DNA of 64,000 nt. It comes from Fen-1258 sp964449775. Its GTDB lineage: Bacteria > Bacteroidota > Ignavibacteria > Ignavibacteriales > Melioribacteraceae. Where the stretch lies: the NCBI GenBank assembly GCA_964449775.1, contig CAYVBQ010000001.1, positions 1 through 64,000 on the forward strand. The letters run 5' to 3'. Made by a program: the position numbers and the translations under genes. The notes below the pieces were generated by a model that was given only the letters and a program-made list of their open reading frames with translations, had not been told where the DNA came from and searched no databases. Of the stretch, positions 35,028 through 44,030 are shown piece after piece (within the stretch, counting starts at the first letter, position 1; each line of letters starts with the position of its first letter).

Positions 35028-36005
35028 CTTTGGTTCAATAGTAGAGAGTCGTTCATTAGCAACAGAACAATACTCTTCTGAAATATCAAATCCAATGAAG
35101 TGCCTATTCAATTTTTTAGCAATATAAGCCGTTGTCCCACTCCCGATGAACGGGTCTAATACAATCCCACCCTCCGGACAAAAAGTTGGAATAAAATCTA
35201 ACGGAATTTTATCAGGGAAATGTGCCGGATGTTTTCGTTTGATTGGACTTTTGTCTCCAGCCATCAAATAATTCCAAATAGTTCCGTTATCACTTAGCAT
35301 GTCAATCGAATCAATTAGATTATTTTTCATTTTTTTCAGCATTTCTAGAAATTCTTTTTTCTCGACAACATTTCCATTAGTATTGGCTTGAAAATCATCA
35401 ATTATTTTGAGTGTTTCAATTAATCTGTTTTCCAAATTTGGCTCATGCTGATTCTCATCATAATACCAAATAGTTCCACGACATTTTAAAGCATTAATAG
35501 CTTTTCTCACACTTTCTTGAGTAGTTCCATCGGTTTTTCTGCTGGCAAATCCAGACATAATTTTGCCACCATGTTTTGATGGAATTTTTAAGTGCTCTTT
35601 ATAAAAAAAATTTGGTTTTTCGCCCTTTAAGAAAATCGGAATGTATTCATGATCTATTCTAAATCTATTTTTCCACCAGGCTCCTTCAGTTCCATTCTTG
35701 CGGTAAATAATTGTTTCGAATAGCTTAAACCCAATGTTATCACACCAATCTATTATTGTCCTAAATGATGTTAGTGATTTACCAAAATTTTTAGTCTGGT
35801 CTTGGATCACCATAACAGCAACACCACCATCCTTTAGCACACGTTTTATTTGTTCACCTGCCGAGTGAAGATCATAAGTAAAACCATTATACTTTCTAAC
35901 CGCATCATAGGGAGGTGAGGTTAAAACCATGTCTATGCAATTATCGGGTAATTTTTTCATACCCTCTACGCAGTCAATGCTTACTATTTCGTCTAAAAAT
36001 TTCAT
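35019..36005 (-). CDS. Type II DNA methyltransferase, beta class
   Basis: The 328-residue protein has the catalytic motif IV early (DMVLTSPPYDAV, near residue 28). The SAM-binding motif I comes late (GIVLDPFIGSGTTAYIAKKL) and is followed by FIGFDISEEYC. That order defines the beta class. SPPY is typical of N4-cytosine but also occurs in some N6-adenine enzymes, so base specificity is open. The middle (about 130-230) would be target recognition. It is convergent with the controller-nuclease pair. If the nuclease is dead, the enzyme may persist as a solitary or protective methylase. Confidence 0.88.
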   Translation of the reverse strand: MKFLDEIVSIDCVEGMKKLPDNCIDMVLTSPPYDAVRKYNGFTYDLHSAGEQIKRVLKDGGVAVMVIQDQTKNFGKSLTSFRTIIDWCDNIGFKLFETIIYRKNGTEGAWWKNRFRIDHEYIPIFLKGEKPNFFYKEHLKIPSKHGGKIMSGFASRKTDGTTQESVRKAINALKCRGTIWYYDENQHEPNLENRLIETLKIIDDFQANTNGNVVEKKEFLEMLKKMKNNLIDSIDMLSDNGTIWNYLMAGDKSPIKRKHPAHFPDKIPLDFIPTFCPEGGIVLDPFIGSGTTAYIAKKLNRHFIGFDISEEYCSVANERLSTIEPKLI

Positions 36006-36367
36006 GATCTGTTTTATTGATTAGGTGTAAGATATAAAGAAAGGGGAATCAAAACAATTATGGCAACGTAATAAGTTATTATCTTATGAAGAAGATGTTT
36101 TTAAATATAATTTGTTCGACATATGTATAATGATTCCAAAATTATTTGGAATAAATACAATTGAGGAGAACCTTATTTGTCTCGCGTTGAACTTAAATAT
36201 ACATTCCAAGAAAATCTTTAAAACACTATTTTTTTATGGAGGAATCTTACACTTTCAGAAAATTTAATTCAAGGGAGAACAAAAATTAAGTAAAAGCAAA
36301 CGGGTCATTATAGTTTTGAAGAGGGAATTCCTTTTAATTATATTTTAACTGATAATTAAGGTCCCTG
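36006..36367. other. AT-rich spacer without a gene
   Basis: No convincing gene. It contains a perfect palindrome ATTCCAAA-atta-TTTGGAAT (36133-36152), about 130 bp before the methyltransferase start, which might be an operator. Otherwise nothing recognisable. The left part must hold the methyltransferase promoter and the right part the thiF promoter. Confidence 0.5.
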
Positions 36368-36955
36368 ATGGAATTTCAGAAAATAAAATTAAAACTGAAG
36401 GATAAAACAGTAGGTATAGCCGGCTGCGGCGGATTGGGTTCAAATGTTGCCGTTGCCTTAGCTCGCGTTGGAATTGGTAAATTAATAATTGCAGATTTTG
36501 ATAAGATTGAAGAGAGTAATCTTAACCGCCAATATTTCTTCTTTGATCAGATCGGTCATTATAAAGCGCCCGCTCTTAAAGAGAACATACGCAAAATTAA
36601 TCCGGCTGTAACGGTCGAAGAGCACATTGTCACCATCACTCCGGAAGAAATAAAAGAATTATTTACACATTGCGATGTTGTTGTTGAAGCATTCGACAAA
36701 GCAGAAATGAAAGAGATGATTGCTGAAACCGTATTGACGGAATTTCCGACTAAGCCGTTAGTTTGCGGCGTTGGCCTTGCAGGATGGGGCGGGAACGAAT
36801 TGATAAAAGTTGAACAGCATGATAACCTTTACATCGTTGGAGATCATATTTCCGAAACAAGCCAAGACGATCCTCCGATAGCCCCGCGTGTTGGTATAGT
36901 TGCAAACATGATGGCAAATGTAGTTCTTGAATTATTACTCGGTAAGGATAAATAG
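36368..36955 (+). CDS. ThiF/MoeB-like adenylating enzyme (short form)
   Basis: The 195-residue protein has the E1 fold core: nucleotide loop VGIAGCGGLGSNVAVALARVG, IIADFDKIEESNLNRQYFF and VVVEAFDKAEMK. It resembles the short ThiF family (thiF family 2), which adenylates the C-terminal Gly of a small sulfur carrier. The zinc-binding cysteines and long C-terminal part of full-length MoeB/ThiF are absent. The carrier gene follows with a 1-bp gap. Near AOR and pterin genes it may serve tungsten-pterin sulfuration. Thiamine thiazole synthesis is the alternative. Confidence 0.8.
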   Translation: MEFQKIKLKLKDKTVGIAGCGGLGSNVAVALARVGIGKLIIADFDKIEESNLNRQYFFFDQIGHYKAPALKENIRKINPAVTVEEHIVTITPEEIKELFTHCDVVVEAFDKAEMKEMIAETVLTEFPTKPLVCGVGLAGWGGNELIKVEQHDNLYIVGDHISETSQDDPPIAPRVGIVANMMANVVLELLLGKDK

Positions 36956-36956
36956 A

Positions 36957-37166
36957 ATGAAGATTACTCTGAATCACCGGGAAGAAATTTTGGATACCTT
37001 GAACGTAACTCTCACAATAAATGAATTACTGAAACTAAAGAAGTTTTCATTCACTCGACTTGTCGTAAAGATAAACGGAACATTGATCAAGCGGGAAAAT
37101 TTTGATTCAGCATCATTCAAAGAAAATGATAATGTGGAAATCATCCATATGATTAGCGGTGGATAG
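36957..37166 (+). CDS. ThiS/MoaD-like sulfur carrier protein
   Basis: The 69-residue ubiquitin-fold protein ends in the diagnostic Gly-Gly (IIHMISGG), the site that is adenylated and thiocarboxylated. The tail resembles ThiS more than MoaD. I start at the ATG at 36957, next to the thiF stop. An in-frame ATG at 36927 would overlap thiF and add ten unlikely residues. It would supply sulfur either for the pterin dithiolene of the AOR cofactor or for thiazole. Context favours the former, sequence slightly the latter. Confidence 0.8.
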   Translation: MKITLNHREEILDTLNVTLTINELLKLKKFSFTRLVVKINGTLIKRENFDSASFKENDNVEIIHMISGG

Positions 37167-37248
37167 TATCTTTTTTCTATAGTAAGAGTTATTTGAAGTA
37201 GACGCCAGCGTGATAAAAAAAAGTAATTGATCCGACTTTAGTTAAAAA

Positions 37249-37406
37249 AAGAGGTTGTCTCAAAAGATCGTTTGTCATCACGAGCACGTTCACTTCGTTT
37301 AGTGTAAATTCCGCGAAGTGATCTCATTCTTTTGATAAAAACAAAAGATTGCTTCGTCGTAAACTCCTCGCAATGACTGTCTATCTAACTTTTGAGACAA
37401 CCTCTT
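37249..37406. repeat. Inverted-repeat element E4
   Basis: Perfect 18-bp terminal inverted repeats AAGAGGTTGTCTCAAAAG (37249-37266) and CTTTTGAGACAACCTCTT (37389-37406). The interior has a TCATCACGAGCACG...GATTGCTTCGTCG...CTCCTCGCAATGACTG module, the same type as in E2 and E7. Ends nearly identical to E3. Lies between the ThiS-like gene and the convergent AOR gene. Confidence 0.9.
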
Positions 37407-37479
37407 TTGTGTAAATATAGTATTGTGAATAATATTTTTGTTTTTAATGTCAAAATATTTCAGTCGTTTCTTCCATTTT

Positions 37480-37580
37480 CCATCATAAATCAACCATCAA
37501 CCATTTTACATTGCAGTTAACCGCGCTATGTATTGAAAGATTCTTCACTCGTCTGTCTCGACTTCGCTCGACATGACGGC
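37480..37580. repeat. Degenerate CCATCAACCATT and GATTCTTC-type repeats
   Basis: Short words TTCCATTTTCCATC and CAACCATCAACCATTTT (37480-37515) recall the array at the left window edge. AGATTCTTCACTCG...CTCGACTTCGCTCGACATGAC (37540-37578) matches the dispersed repeat near 25081 and 56381. Directly downstream of the AOR stop. Confidence 0.5.
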
Positions 37581-37590
37581 ATTTAGAATA

Positions 37591-39774
37591 TCATTTTAGT
37601 TGCAATTCACCTTTTTCATATTTTGTTCTAAGCTCAATCAATTCTGGTAAATCCATACCCAGCTTTCGTAAAAGTTCTATTTTGGGGACACCGTTCTTAT
37701 CCCAGCCGCGTCTTTCGTAAACAGCATCGAGTAATTGTTCGTATCTGTTCTCACGATACTTTCTGTGTGCAGCCATCTTTTCTTTTGTAGTCATTCCTTC
37801 GGGATTAATTCCGATAATGTCTTTCATCTGAGCATCATATCTTTCTTGACGCGATAAATATTCTTCTTCCGTAACAGGACCGGCAGCTCTGTATGGCTGA
37901 GCATCCCATTTTCGAACGCCGTAACCTCTTCTAAGATTAAACATTCTTTGGAAGTTATAAACTCTTTCCGAGTCTTCGATCAATCGTTTGTTATCGAACG
38001 GGCGACCGGTGACGGCTTTATAAATTGTAACATAGTTATCAACGTGCTCGGGTACTTTAGCCGGTTCAGAAGTTTCTGCATTGTTTCTTGGTTCAACATC
38101 GTTCCAAGGAAGTTTGCAAATACCCACAAGACCGAACCAGGTTCTAAATAAAGGGAAGTAGTGAAGCGCTTCTGCTTTGTCTTCGAATGTTGGAATATGA
38201 TTGTTCACCATATCCATAAAGATCAGCCAAGCTTCATCATGCTGAGGACCTTTATTAGTCATCGCGTATCCGCCCTGTTGTGCAAGAGATTCTTTAGACA
38301 TGTATTGAGAATACTCCAATCCCTTATTTTCCATTGCAATATCTTGTAGAAACTGAGGATCGCCCCAGCCATTTTCGGCAAATAATTTTTTCAATTTACG
38401 TACTCCGAGTCCTGCAGTTTTACCAAAACCTTCTCCGCGACCAAGCTGATGAAGTAATTCCATTGCATTATCTGCATTTCCAAAGTTTAGTTTCAAACCT
38501 CCGGTTCTTTCTGTATTCAAGATTCCGTTTTCAAAACATTCCATCAGGAAAGCAACAGTAGTGCCCCAGGTAATTGTGCAAATGCCATACGTATCGCAAT
38601 AGAAATTTACTTCTATTGTGTAATCGGTGCTGAAAATTCCGGAGTTTGCAGCAATGCCGGCGGCAGTTTCATATTCCGGTCCATCAACAATCACGCTTTC
38701 GCCTTTAAACGGTCCGGTACGGAGGAGATAATTGTTAACACCTTTTGCGCAGCTCATATTGCAACCGAGCCAGCATCCGTCAAAAGAACCTTGCTCAAAT
38801 CTTGCTTTCCAGGTATTGCCGTCAATATTTCCATTGACAGCATCGTTACTACCGAACTTAAAATTATTCACAGGAAGAAGATCGTAATCATTCATTACTT
38901 CAACTAAGTGCGCCGTACCTTTTGTTCTCATTTCACATTGTGAATCATCGAGTTCTTTCATCTCTTTGTTGAAACGCTGCCCACGTTCGATGATCGCTTT
39001 CATATCAACTACGTGGTTCATATCATTTTCCACTTTTGCTACAAGGGCAACGAGCGCTTTAATTTTTTTATCACGGAAAACGGTTCCTATTCCGCCGCGT
39101 CCGGCTTGTTTCAATCTAACGCGCTTCTTTCTCTTATCATAAAAACTGAAGTTCAACATTCCTATTAAAGAATGTTCTGCAGCGGCGCCAGCAGATACAA
39201 CTGCAATTTTCATTTTATCCTGTTCTGTTGGGCAATACATCTCTGTTAGCGTTTCTGCCAATTCGTGACTGTTGATAGGATCGGCAGGAGCTTCTTCAAT
39301 TCTAATTTTTCCGGTGCCATCTCTTCCGTCGAGAATTATAATAACATCTTTTTCGGCTTTCCCTTGAAGCTCAAGGGCATCAAATCCGTTGAGTTTAAGG
39401 AATGGGCCGAACCATCCGCCCACGTTACTATCTATAACAGAATCTGTTTGAGGAGAGATAGTCACAACCAAGGATTTTCCCGTTCCGGAATATTGGGTTA
39501 TACCGCAAACCGGTCCACCTGAAATTATAATCTCATTTTCGGGATCGTTCCATTTTGTTTCAGGAGTTGTTGCGTCCCAGAGATATCTAAGTCCGTATCC
39601 TTTACCGCCTATAAATTTTTCCTTCATCTCTAAAGGAACATCTTTAATTTTTATCTGATTGTCCGTGAGATTGATATGAAGTGTTTTATCCGAGTACCCC
39701 TTAGCCATAGGGAATATATCGTATTGATATTCTTTGACAAGCTTGCGTTCCTCTAAAATTTCCTGGACTTCCAT
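37591..39774 (-). CDS. aor: Aldehyde:ferredoxin oxidoreductase (tungsten enzyme)
   Basis: The 727-residue protein shows AOR-family landmarks: FIGGKGYGLRYL and ISGGPVCGITQYSGTGKS near the N-terminus, GGWFGPFLKLNGFDAL, and the AGRGGIGTVFRDKKIKAL segment. A cysteine cluster DGCWLGCNMSC (near 340-350) and a late GICKLPWNDV Cys complete the likely [4Fe-4S] ligands. The first spacing is C-x3-C rather than the usual C-x2-C. AORs use a tungsten bis-pterin cofactor to oxidise aldehydes or reduce acids with ferredoxin in the cytoplasm. Divergent to wtpABC and moe/moa genes, which supply metal and cofactor. Its exact subfamily is uncertain. Confidence 0.92.
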   Translation of the reverse strand: MEVQEILEERKLVKEYQYDIFPMAKGYSDKTLHINLTDNQIKIKDVPLEMKEKFIGGKGYGLRYLWDATTPETKWNDPENEIIISGGPVCGITQYSGTGKSLVVTISPQTDSVIDSNVGGWFGPFLKLNGFDALELQGKAEKDVIIILDGRDGTGKIRIEEAPADPINSHELAETLTEMYCPTEQDKMKIAVVSAGAAAEHSLIGMLNFSFYDKRKKRVRLKQAGRGGIGTVFRDKKIKALVALVAKVENDMNHVVDMKAIIERGQRFNKEMKELDDSQCEMRTKGTAHLVEVMNDYDLLPVNNFKFGSNDAVNGNIDGNTWKARFEQGSFDGCWLGCNMSCAKGVNNYLLRTGPFKGESVIVDGPEYETAAGIAANSGIFSTDYTIEVNFYCDTYGICTITWGTTVAFLMECFENGILNTERTGGLKLNFGNADNAMELLHQLGRGEGFGKTAGLGVRKLKKLFAENGWGDPQFLQDIAMENKGLEYSQYMSKESLAQQGGYAMTNKGPQHDEAWLIFMDMVNNHIPTFEDKAEALHYFPLFRTWFGLVGICKLPWNDVEPRNNAETSEPAKVPEHVDNYVTIYKAVTGRPFDNKRLIEDSERVYNFQRMFNLRRGYGVRKWDAQPYRAAGPVTEEEYLSRQERYDAQMKDIIGINPEGMTTKEKMAAHRKYRENRYEQLLDAVYERRGWDKNGVPKIELLRKLGMDLPELIELRTKYEKGELQLK

Positions 39775-39942
39775 TAGGAGATCTCCAAATTATTATATGT
39801 TATTCAAAAGCTATAAAAGTCTTTTGAAATATAAGAAAGGGTGAATTCAAACCCAACGCGGGAGTAAATAAACGATTCCGATAGTTGAATGAAAGGGTAA
39901 TAATTATTAGACTTTGCGCACTAAAATTCAGAGATAGTAAAA

Positions 39943-40899
39943 ATGAAGTTTATTTCAGGTCTAAAATCGATCATTCTAACAGTTCTGTTTGTCAATTTGA
40001 TGAATGCTCAGAGCGCAAATCAACTAACAATTTTCCACGCGGGAAGTTTAACAGTTCCGTTCGAAAAAATTATTGATGGATTCAAAAAAGAAAATCCGGG
40101 TGTAGAAGTATTAAAAGAAATTGCCGGAAGCCGCGAATGCGCAAGAAAGATCTCCGAACTGAATAAACCGTGCGATGTTTTTGCTTCTGCCGATTACATG
40201 GTGATCGATCAACTTTTAATTCCCGAACATGCAGATTGGAATTTGAAATTTGCTACTAATGAGATGACGATCGTTTACACCGAGAAATCTCGAAGAGCAA
40301 AAGAGATCAATCAGAAAAATTGGTATGAGATATTGCTTGATAAAAATATTTTTGTTGGAAGAGCCGATCCGAACGCAGATCCATGTGGCTACAGAACGAT
40401 ATTGACAATGAAACTCGCAGAAATTTTTTATGAAAAGAAAGGTCTTGCTGAAAAACTGAAAAATAAAAACCAAGAGTATATTCGTCCAAAAGAAGTTGAT
40501 CTGCTTGCGCTTCTTGAAGCCGGCGAACTTGATTATATTTTCCTTTACAGATCGGTGGCAGAACAGCACAGATTGAAATTTTTAACCTTGCCCGACAAAA
40601 TCAATTTGAAGAAAGCAGAACTCGAAGATTATTACAAGCAAGTTTCGGTTGAACTTAGCGGCAAGAAACCGGGAGAAAAAATTTCTCAAGTTGGTTCTTC
40701 AATGGTTTATGGAATTACAATACCCAAAAATTCTCCCAACCCCGATCTTGCTGAAAAATTCATTCATTACCTGATGAACGCTGAAAAGGGGTTGAAAATT
40801 ATGAGAGATATGGGTCAGCCGACTGTTGTTCCATCTGTTTGCGATAGGTATGACATACTTCCAAACGAGTTCAAAAAATATGTTTTGAAAAGAAAGTAA
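39943..40899 (+). CDS. wtpA: Tungstate/molybdate ABC transporter, substrate-binding protein
   Basis: The 318-residue protein has a signal peptide (IILTVLFVNLMNAQS, residues 10-24). The oxyanion-binding core is of WtpA type: IFHAGSLTVPFEKI, IAGSRECARKISELNKPCDVFASADY and RADPNADPCGYRT. Such proteins bind tungstate or molybdate outside the membrane and hand it to the permease. First gene of wtpABC-moeA-moaA-moaC-mogA, divergent from AOR; tungstate is favoured by that neighbour. Confidence 0.92.
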   Translation: MKFISGLKSIILTVLFVNLMNAQSANQLTIFHAGSLTVPFEKIIDGFKKENPGVEVLKEIAGSRECARKISELNKPCDVFASADYMVIDQLLIPEHADWNLKFATNEMTIVYTEKSRRAKEINQKNWYEILLDKNIFVGRADPNADPCGYRTILTMKLAEIFYEKKGLAEKLKNKNQEYIRPKEVDLLALLEAGELDYIFLYRSVAEQHRLKFLTLPDKINLKKAELEDYYKQVSVELSGKKPGEKISQVGSSMVYGITIPKNSPNPDLAEKFIHYLMNAEKGLKIMRDMGQPTVVPSVCDRYDILPNEFKKYVLKRK

Positions 40900-40906
40900 C
40901 TGATTG

Positions 40907-41692
40907 ATGGAATCAATTTTTAAAAATAGATCGTTACTCAATCTGGTCTTTACATTCCTCGGCGGAGTGTTATTACTATTCATTATTGCGCCGTTAGCTG
41001 GAATGTATTTGAGCACTTCCTTTAGTTCGCTGAACGAGGCAATCGGAAGCGAAGAGGTGAGAAACAGTGTTTGGCTGAGTTTGTGGACATCAATGGCTGG
41101 AACAATTTTATTCTCTTTCCTTGCTATTCCTCTTGCATATCTTCTTGCAAGAAAGAATTTCCCGCTTAAGAGTATAGTAAACGGAATCATTGATATTCCC
41201 ATTATCATTCCACACTCCGCTGCGGGAATTGCTGTATTAGGAATTATTACCCGTGATAGTTTTCTGGGACGAACCGGAGAATTATTCGGAATAAAATTTA
41301 TCGGAAATCCGGCAGGAATTATTTTAGCAATGGCATTCGTCAGTATTCCTTTTTTGATTAATGCGGCAAGGGATGGATTTGCAGCCGTACCGGAACGACT
41401 TGAAAAAATCGCACTTACTTTAGGTGCATCTCCAATAAGAGTATTTTTTACGATATCACTTCCGCTTGCGTGGCGTTCGGTTTTATCAGGATTCATTTTA
41501 ATGTGGGCTCGTGGGATGAGCGAGTTCGGTGCTGTTATTATTGTTGCTTACAATCCGCAAACAGCGCCGGTTCTAATCTTTGAACGATTTACTTCTTATG
41601 GATTAAAATACTCGGTTCCGGCTGCTGTGGTATTTGTTTCGGTTTGTTTAATAATATTTGTCGCTCTAAGATTGATCAAAAAGAAAAGTTAA
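40907..41692 (+). CDS. wtpB: Tungstate/molybdate ABC transporter permease
   Basis: The product is about 261 residues with six predicted membrane spans (first LVFTFLGGVLLLFIIAPLAGMYL). The inner-membrane permease EAA-type loop reads LEKIALTLGASPIRVFFTISLPLAW, where the ATPase docks. GMSEFGAVIIVAYNPQTAPVLIFERF is characteristic of ModB/WtpB permeases. Seven bases separate it from wtpA. The TAA stop (41690-41692) touches the left end of inverted-repeat element E5. Confidence 0.9.
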   Translation: MESIFKNRSLLNLVFTFLGGVLLLFIIAPLAGMYLSTSFSSLNEAIGSEEVRNSVWLSLWTSMAGTILFSFLAIPLAYLLARKNFPLKSIVNGIIDIPIIIPHSAAGIAVLGIITRDSFLGRTGELFGIKFIGNPAGIILAMAFVSIPFLINAARDGFAAVPERLEKIALTLGASPIRVFFTISLPLAWRSVLSGFILMWARGMSEFGAVIIVAYNPQTAPVLIFERFTSYGLKYSVPAAVVFVSVCLIIFVALRLIKKKS

Positions 41693-41792
41693 GGACGTCT
41701 CTAAAAACTATTTTTTAGCAAATGGATCACAGATAAAACGGATGAAAACAGATTTTCACAGATTATCTTTTGAAGTTTTTAGAGACGCCCTT
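41691..41792. repeat. Inverted-repeat element E5 inside the wtp operon
   Basis: Terminal repeats AAGGACGTCTCTAAAAACT (41691-41709) and AGTTTTTAGAGACGCCCTT (41774-41792), 18 of 19 complementary. The interior holds the dispersed CACAGATAAAACGGATG...CAGATTTTCACAGATTA module. It fills exactly the gap from the wtpB stop codon to 2 bp before the wtpC ATG, leaving no normal ribosome site for wtpC. Confidence 0.9.
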
Positions 41793-41794
41793 AA

Positions 41795-42841
41795 ATGATC
41801 TCTGTCGAAAACATATCGCTGATAGTCGGCAATTTTGAATTGAAGAATATCAACTTCAGAGTCGAAAAGGGAGATTACTTTGTCATACTCGGAATTTCCG
41901 GTGTAGGTAAAAGTTTATTGCTGGAATCGATTGCGGGCTTAATTAGAACCACGAGCGGCAAAATTATTCTTCGCGGTAAAGAGATTACTGAAGAAAAAAT
42001 TCAGAAGAGAAACATCAGCATTGTTTATCAAGATGCCGATTTGTTCCCTCACCTTACAGTTTATGAAAACATTGCATATCCTTTGAAAAGCAAAAAGGAA
42101 AAAAGAATAAAAGAGAAAGTACTAAAAGCGGCAGAACAAGTTGGAATTGCAGATAAGCTGAATAGGAAACCGGAAACTTTATCCGGCGGTGAATATCAAC
42201 GTGTGGCACTTGCAAGAAGTCTTGCTGCCGGCAATGATATATTTTTACTTGATGAACCGTTGTCTTCGCTCGATTCAAAATCTAAAAGTGAGCTGCGCGC
42301 ACTGTTAAGAAAACTAAACCGGAATGGAATTACCATAATTCATGTTACTCATGATTATGAAGAAGCAATTTCACTCGCCAGCAAAATCGGAATTATGGAA
42401 AACGGCAAACTTGTTCAGATCGCTTCACCCGTTGAGATTTTCAAGCATCCTAAATCTGAATTCGTTGCTCAATTCACAGGTGTTAAAAATTTCTTCCGGG
42501 GTGAATTAAAAACAATTCAAGGGAGCGACTTAAAAGAATTTTACTCGAACGGATTAAAAATATTTTGTTTGACTGATGTGGAGGATGGTGAAGCTTTCTT
42601 AATGATTCAACCGGACGAGATAAGTATTTCTAATCAAGTTGAAACCGGAAGCACACGTAATCATTTCGTAGGGAAGATAACTGATATCGCACCGGCAAAA
42701 CTTGGAATGGATATCTACGTGGATATTGGCTGTGAAATGGTTGTTCAAATTTCTTCCGATGCAAGGAAATCCCTACGGCTCGAAATTGGAAAAGAAGTAT
42801 GGATAAATTTTAAAGCGTCGTCTTGCAAGATTTACAACTAA
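41795..42841 (+). CDS. wtpC: Tungstate/molybdate ABC transporter ATP-binding protein
   Basis: The 348-residue protein has Walker A (ILGISGVGKSLLL), Q-loop (SIVYQDADLFPHL), the ABC signature LSGGEYQRVALARSL, Walker B (DIFLLDEPLSSLD) and the switch His (IIHVTHD). The C-terminal part (about 235-348) is a TOBE-like regulatory domain as in ModC/WtpC. It powers WtpB. The start lies two bases after element E5 and lacks a clear Shine-Dalgarno, so its translation may depend on coupling or on the element's structure. Confidence 0.92.
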   Translation: MISVENISLIVGNFELKNINFRVEKGDYFVILGISGVGKSLLLESIAGLIRTTSGKIILRGKEITEEKIQKRNISIVYQDADLFPHLTVYENIAYPLKSKKEKRIKEKVLKAAEQVGIADKLNRKPETLSGGEYQRVALARSLAAGNDIFLLDEPLSSLDSKSKSELRALLRKLNRNGITIIHVTHDYEEAISLASKIGIMENGKLVQIASPVEIFKHPKSEFVAQFTGVKNFFRGELKTIQGSDLKEFYSNGLKIFCLTDVEDGEAFLMIQPDEISISNQVETGSTRNHFVGKITDIAPAKLGMDIYVDIGCEMVVQISSDARKSLRLEIGKEVWINFKASSCKIYN

Positions 42842-42854
42842 GGAAAATTAATAG

Positions 42855-44030
42855 ATGATAAAATTTGAGAAAGCAATTGATATCATAAAAGCTAATCAGT
42901 TAATGCTTGGTTCAGAAAAAGTTGATCTGAAAGAAAGCATGAACCGGGTCTTGAGGGAAGATGTTGTCTCAGATATCGATATGCCTCCCTTCAATAAATC
43001 AGCAATGGATGGTTACGCTTGTCGAAGAGATGATATCGCAAACGAACTGGAAGTAGTTGAAATAATTCAGGCGGGATACGAACCGCAAAAGAGAATCGGA
43101 AAGAACCAATGCTCAAAAATTATGACCGGGGCGATGATGCCCACCGGCGCTGATTGTGTTATTATGATTGAAGAAGTGGAAGAACTTTCCAAATCAAAAA
43201 TAAAATTCAAAGGGGAGAAAACATCGAACAACATTTGTCTTTTGGGGGAAGATGTTATTGTTGGGCAAAAACTACTTTCTGCGGGAACCAGAATTACAGC
43301 TAAAGAAATTGCGTCACTTGCTTTGTGTGGTCATGTAAATCCTTTGGTAAGTAAAAAACCAAAAATCGGAATCATCGCAACCGGTGATGAAATTGTTGAA
43401 CCGTATGTAACACCAAAAAAATCTCAGATCAGAAACACAAACTCATATCAATTAATCGCCCAGTGTATTCAATTCGGATGCGAACCCACTTATTATGGAA
43501 TCGCACTCGATACAGAAGATGCTATCGGCAATACTATCATCAAAGCAAAAGAGGAGAATGATCTGATCATTATTACCGGCGGCGTTTCAATGGGTGATTT
43601 TGATCTTGTTCCATCCGTTCTAATTAAGATTGGTTTTGAAATTCTGTTTGATCAAGTAGCTATTCAACCAGGAAAACCAACTGTGTTCGGCAGGTATGAA
43701 AACAAATTTGTTTTCGGAATACCGGGTAATCCGGTTTCATCATTCATCTGTTTTGAGATCTTCGTTAAAGAATTTCTCGCCGGTGTGATGGGCTTGAAGG
43801 ATCATTCAAAAGTTTTCAAGATGCAGTTGGCAAAAGAGATTAAACGGAAAAAAAATAAACGACTCGCATGGGTTCCCGTTAAGATAAATTCCGAAGGCAA
43901 GGCTGAATCGGTTGAGTATCACGGTTCGGCGCATATTAATGCTCTCGCGTATGCCGATGGTATTACTTCGATACCAATTGGTGTCAATGAGATAAAGGAA
44001 GGCAGCGTTGTGGATGTTAGACAAATTTAA
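42855..44030 (+). CDS. moeA: Molybdopterin molybdenumtransferase MoeA
   Basis: The 391-residue protein carries the MoeA set: DIDMPPFNKSAMDGYA, the IMTGAMMPTGADCVIMIEE segment, GIIATGDEIVEP, IITGGVSMGDFD and FGIPGNPVSSFICFE, with a C-terminal beta-barrel domain. MoeA inserts molybdate, or here probably tungstate, into adenylylated pterin. Thirteen bases after wtpC and overlapping moaA, so cotranscribed. Confidence 0.95.
   Translation: MIKFEKAIDIIKANQLMLGSEKVDLKESMNRVLREDVVSDIDMPPFNKSAMDGYACRRDDIANELEVVEIIQAGYEPQKRIGKNQCSKIMTGAMMPTGADCVIMIEEVEELSKSKIKFKGEKTSNNICLLGEDVIVGQKLLSAGTRITAKEIASLALCGHVNPLVSKKPKIGIIATGDEIVEPYVTPKKSQIRNTNSYQLIAQCIQFGCEPTYYGIALDTEDAIGNTIIKAKEENDLIIITGGVSMGDFDLVPSVLIKIGFEILFDQVAIQPGKPTVFGRYENKFVFGIPGNPVSSFICFEIFVKEFLAGVMGLKDHSKVFKMQLAKEIKRKKNKRLAWVPVKINSEGKAESVEYHGSAHINALAYADGITSIPIGVNEIKEGSVVDVRQI

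Noticed and set aside
39775..39942. Moco/Tuco riboswitch in the AOR-wtpA intergenic region
   Set aside because: The 168-bp gap shows no multi-stem architecture that I can fold by eye, and no strong conserved core was recognised.
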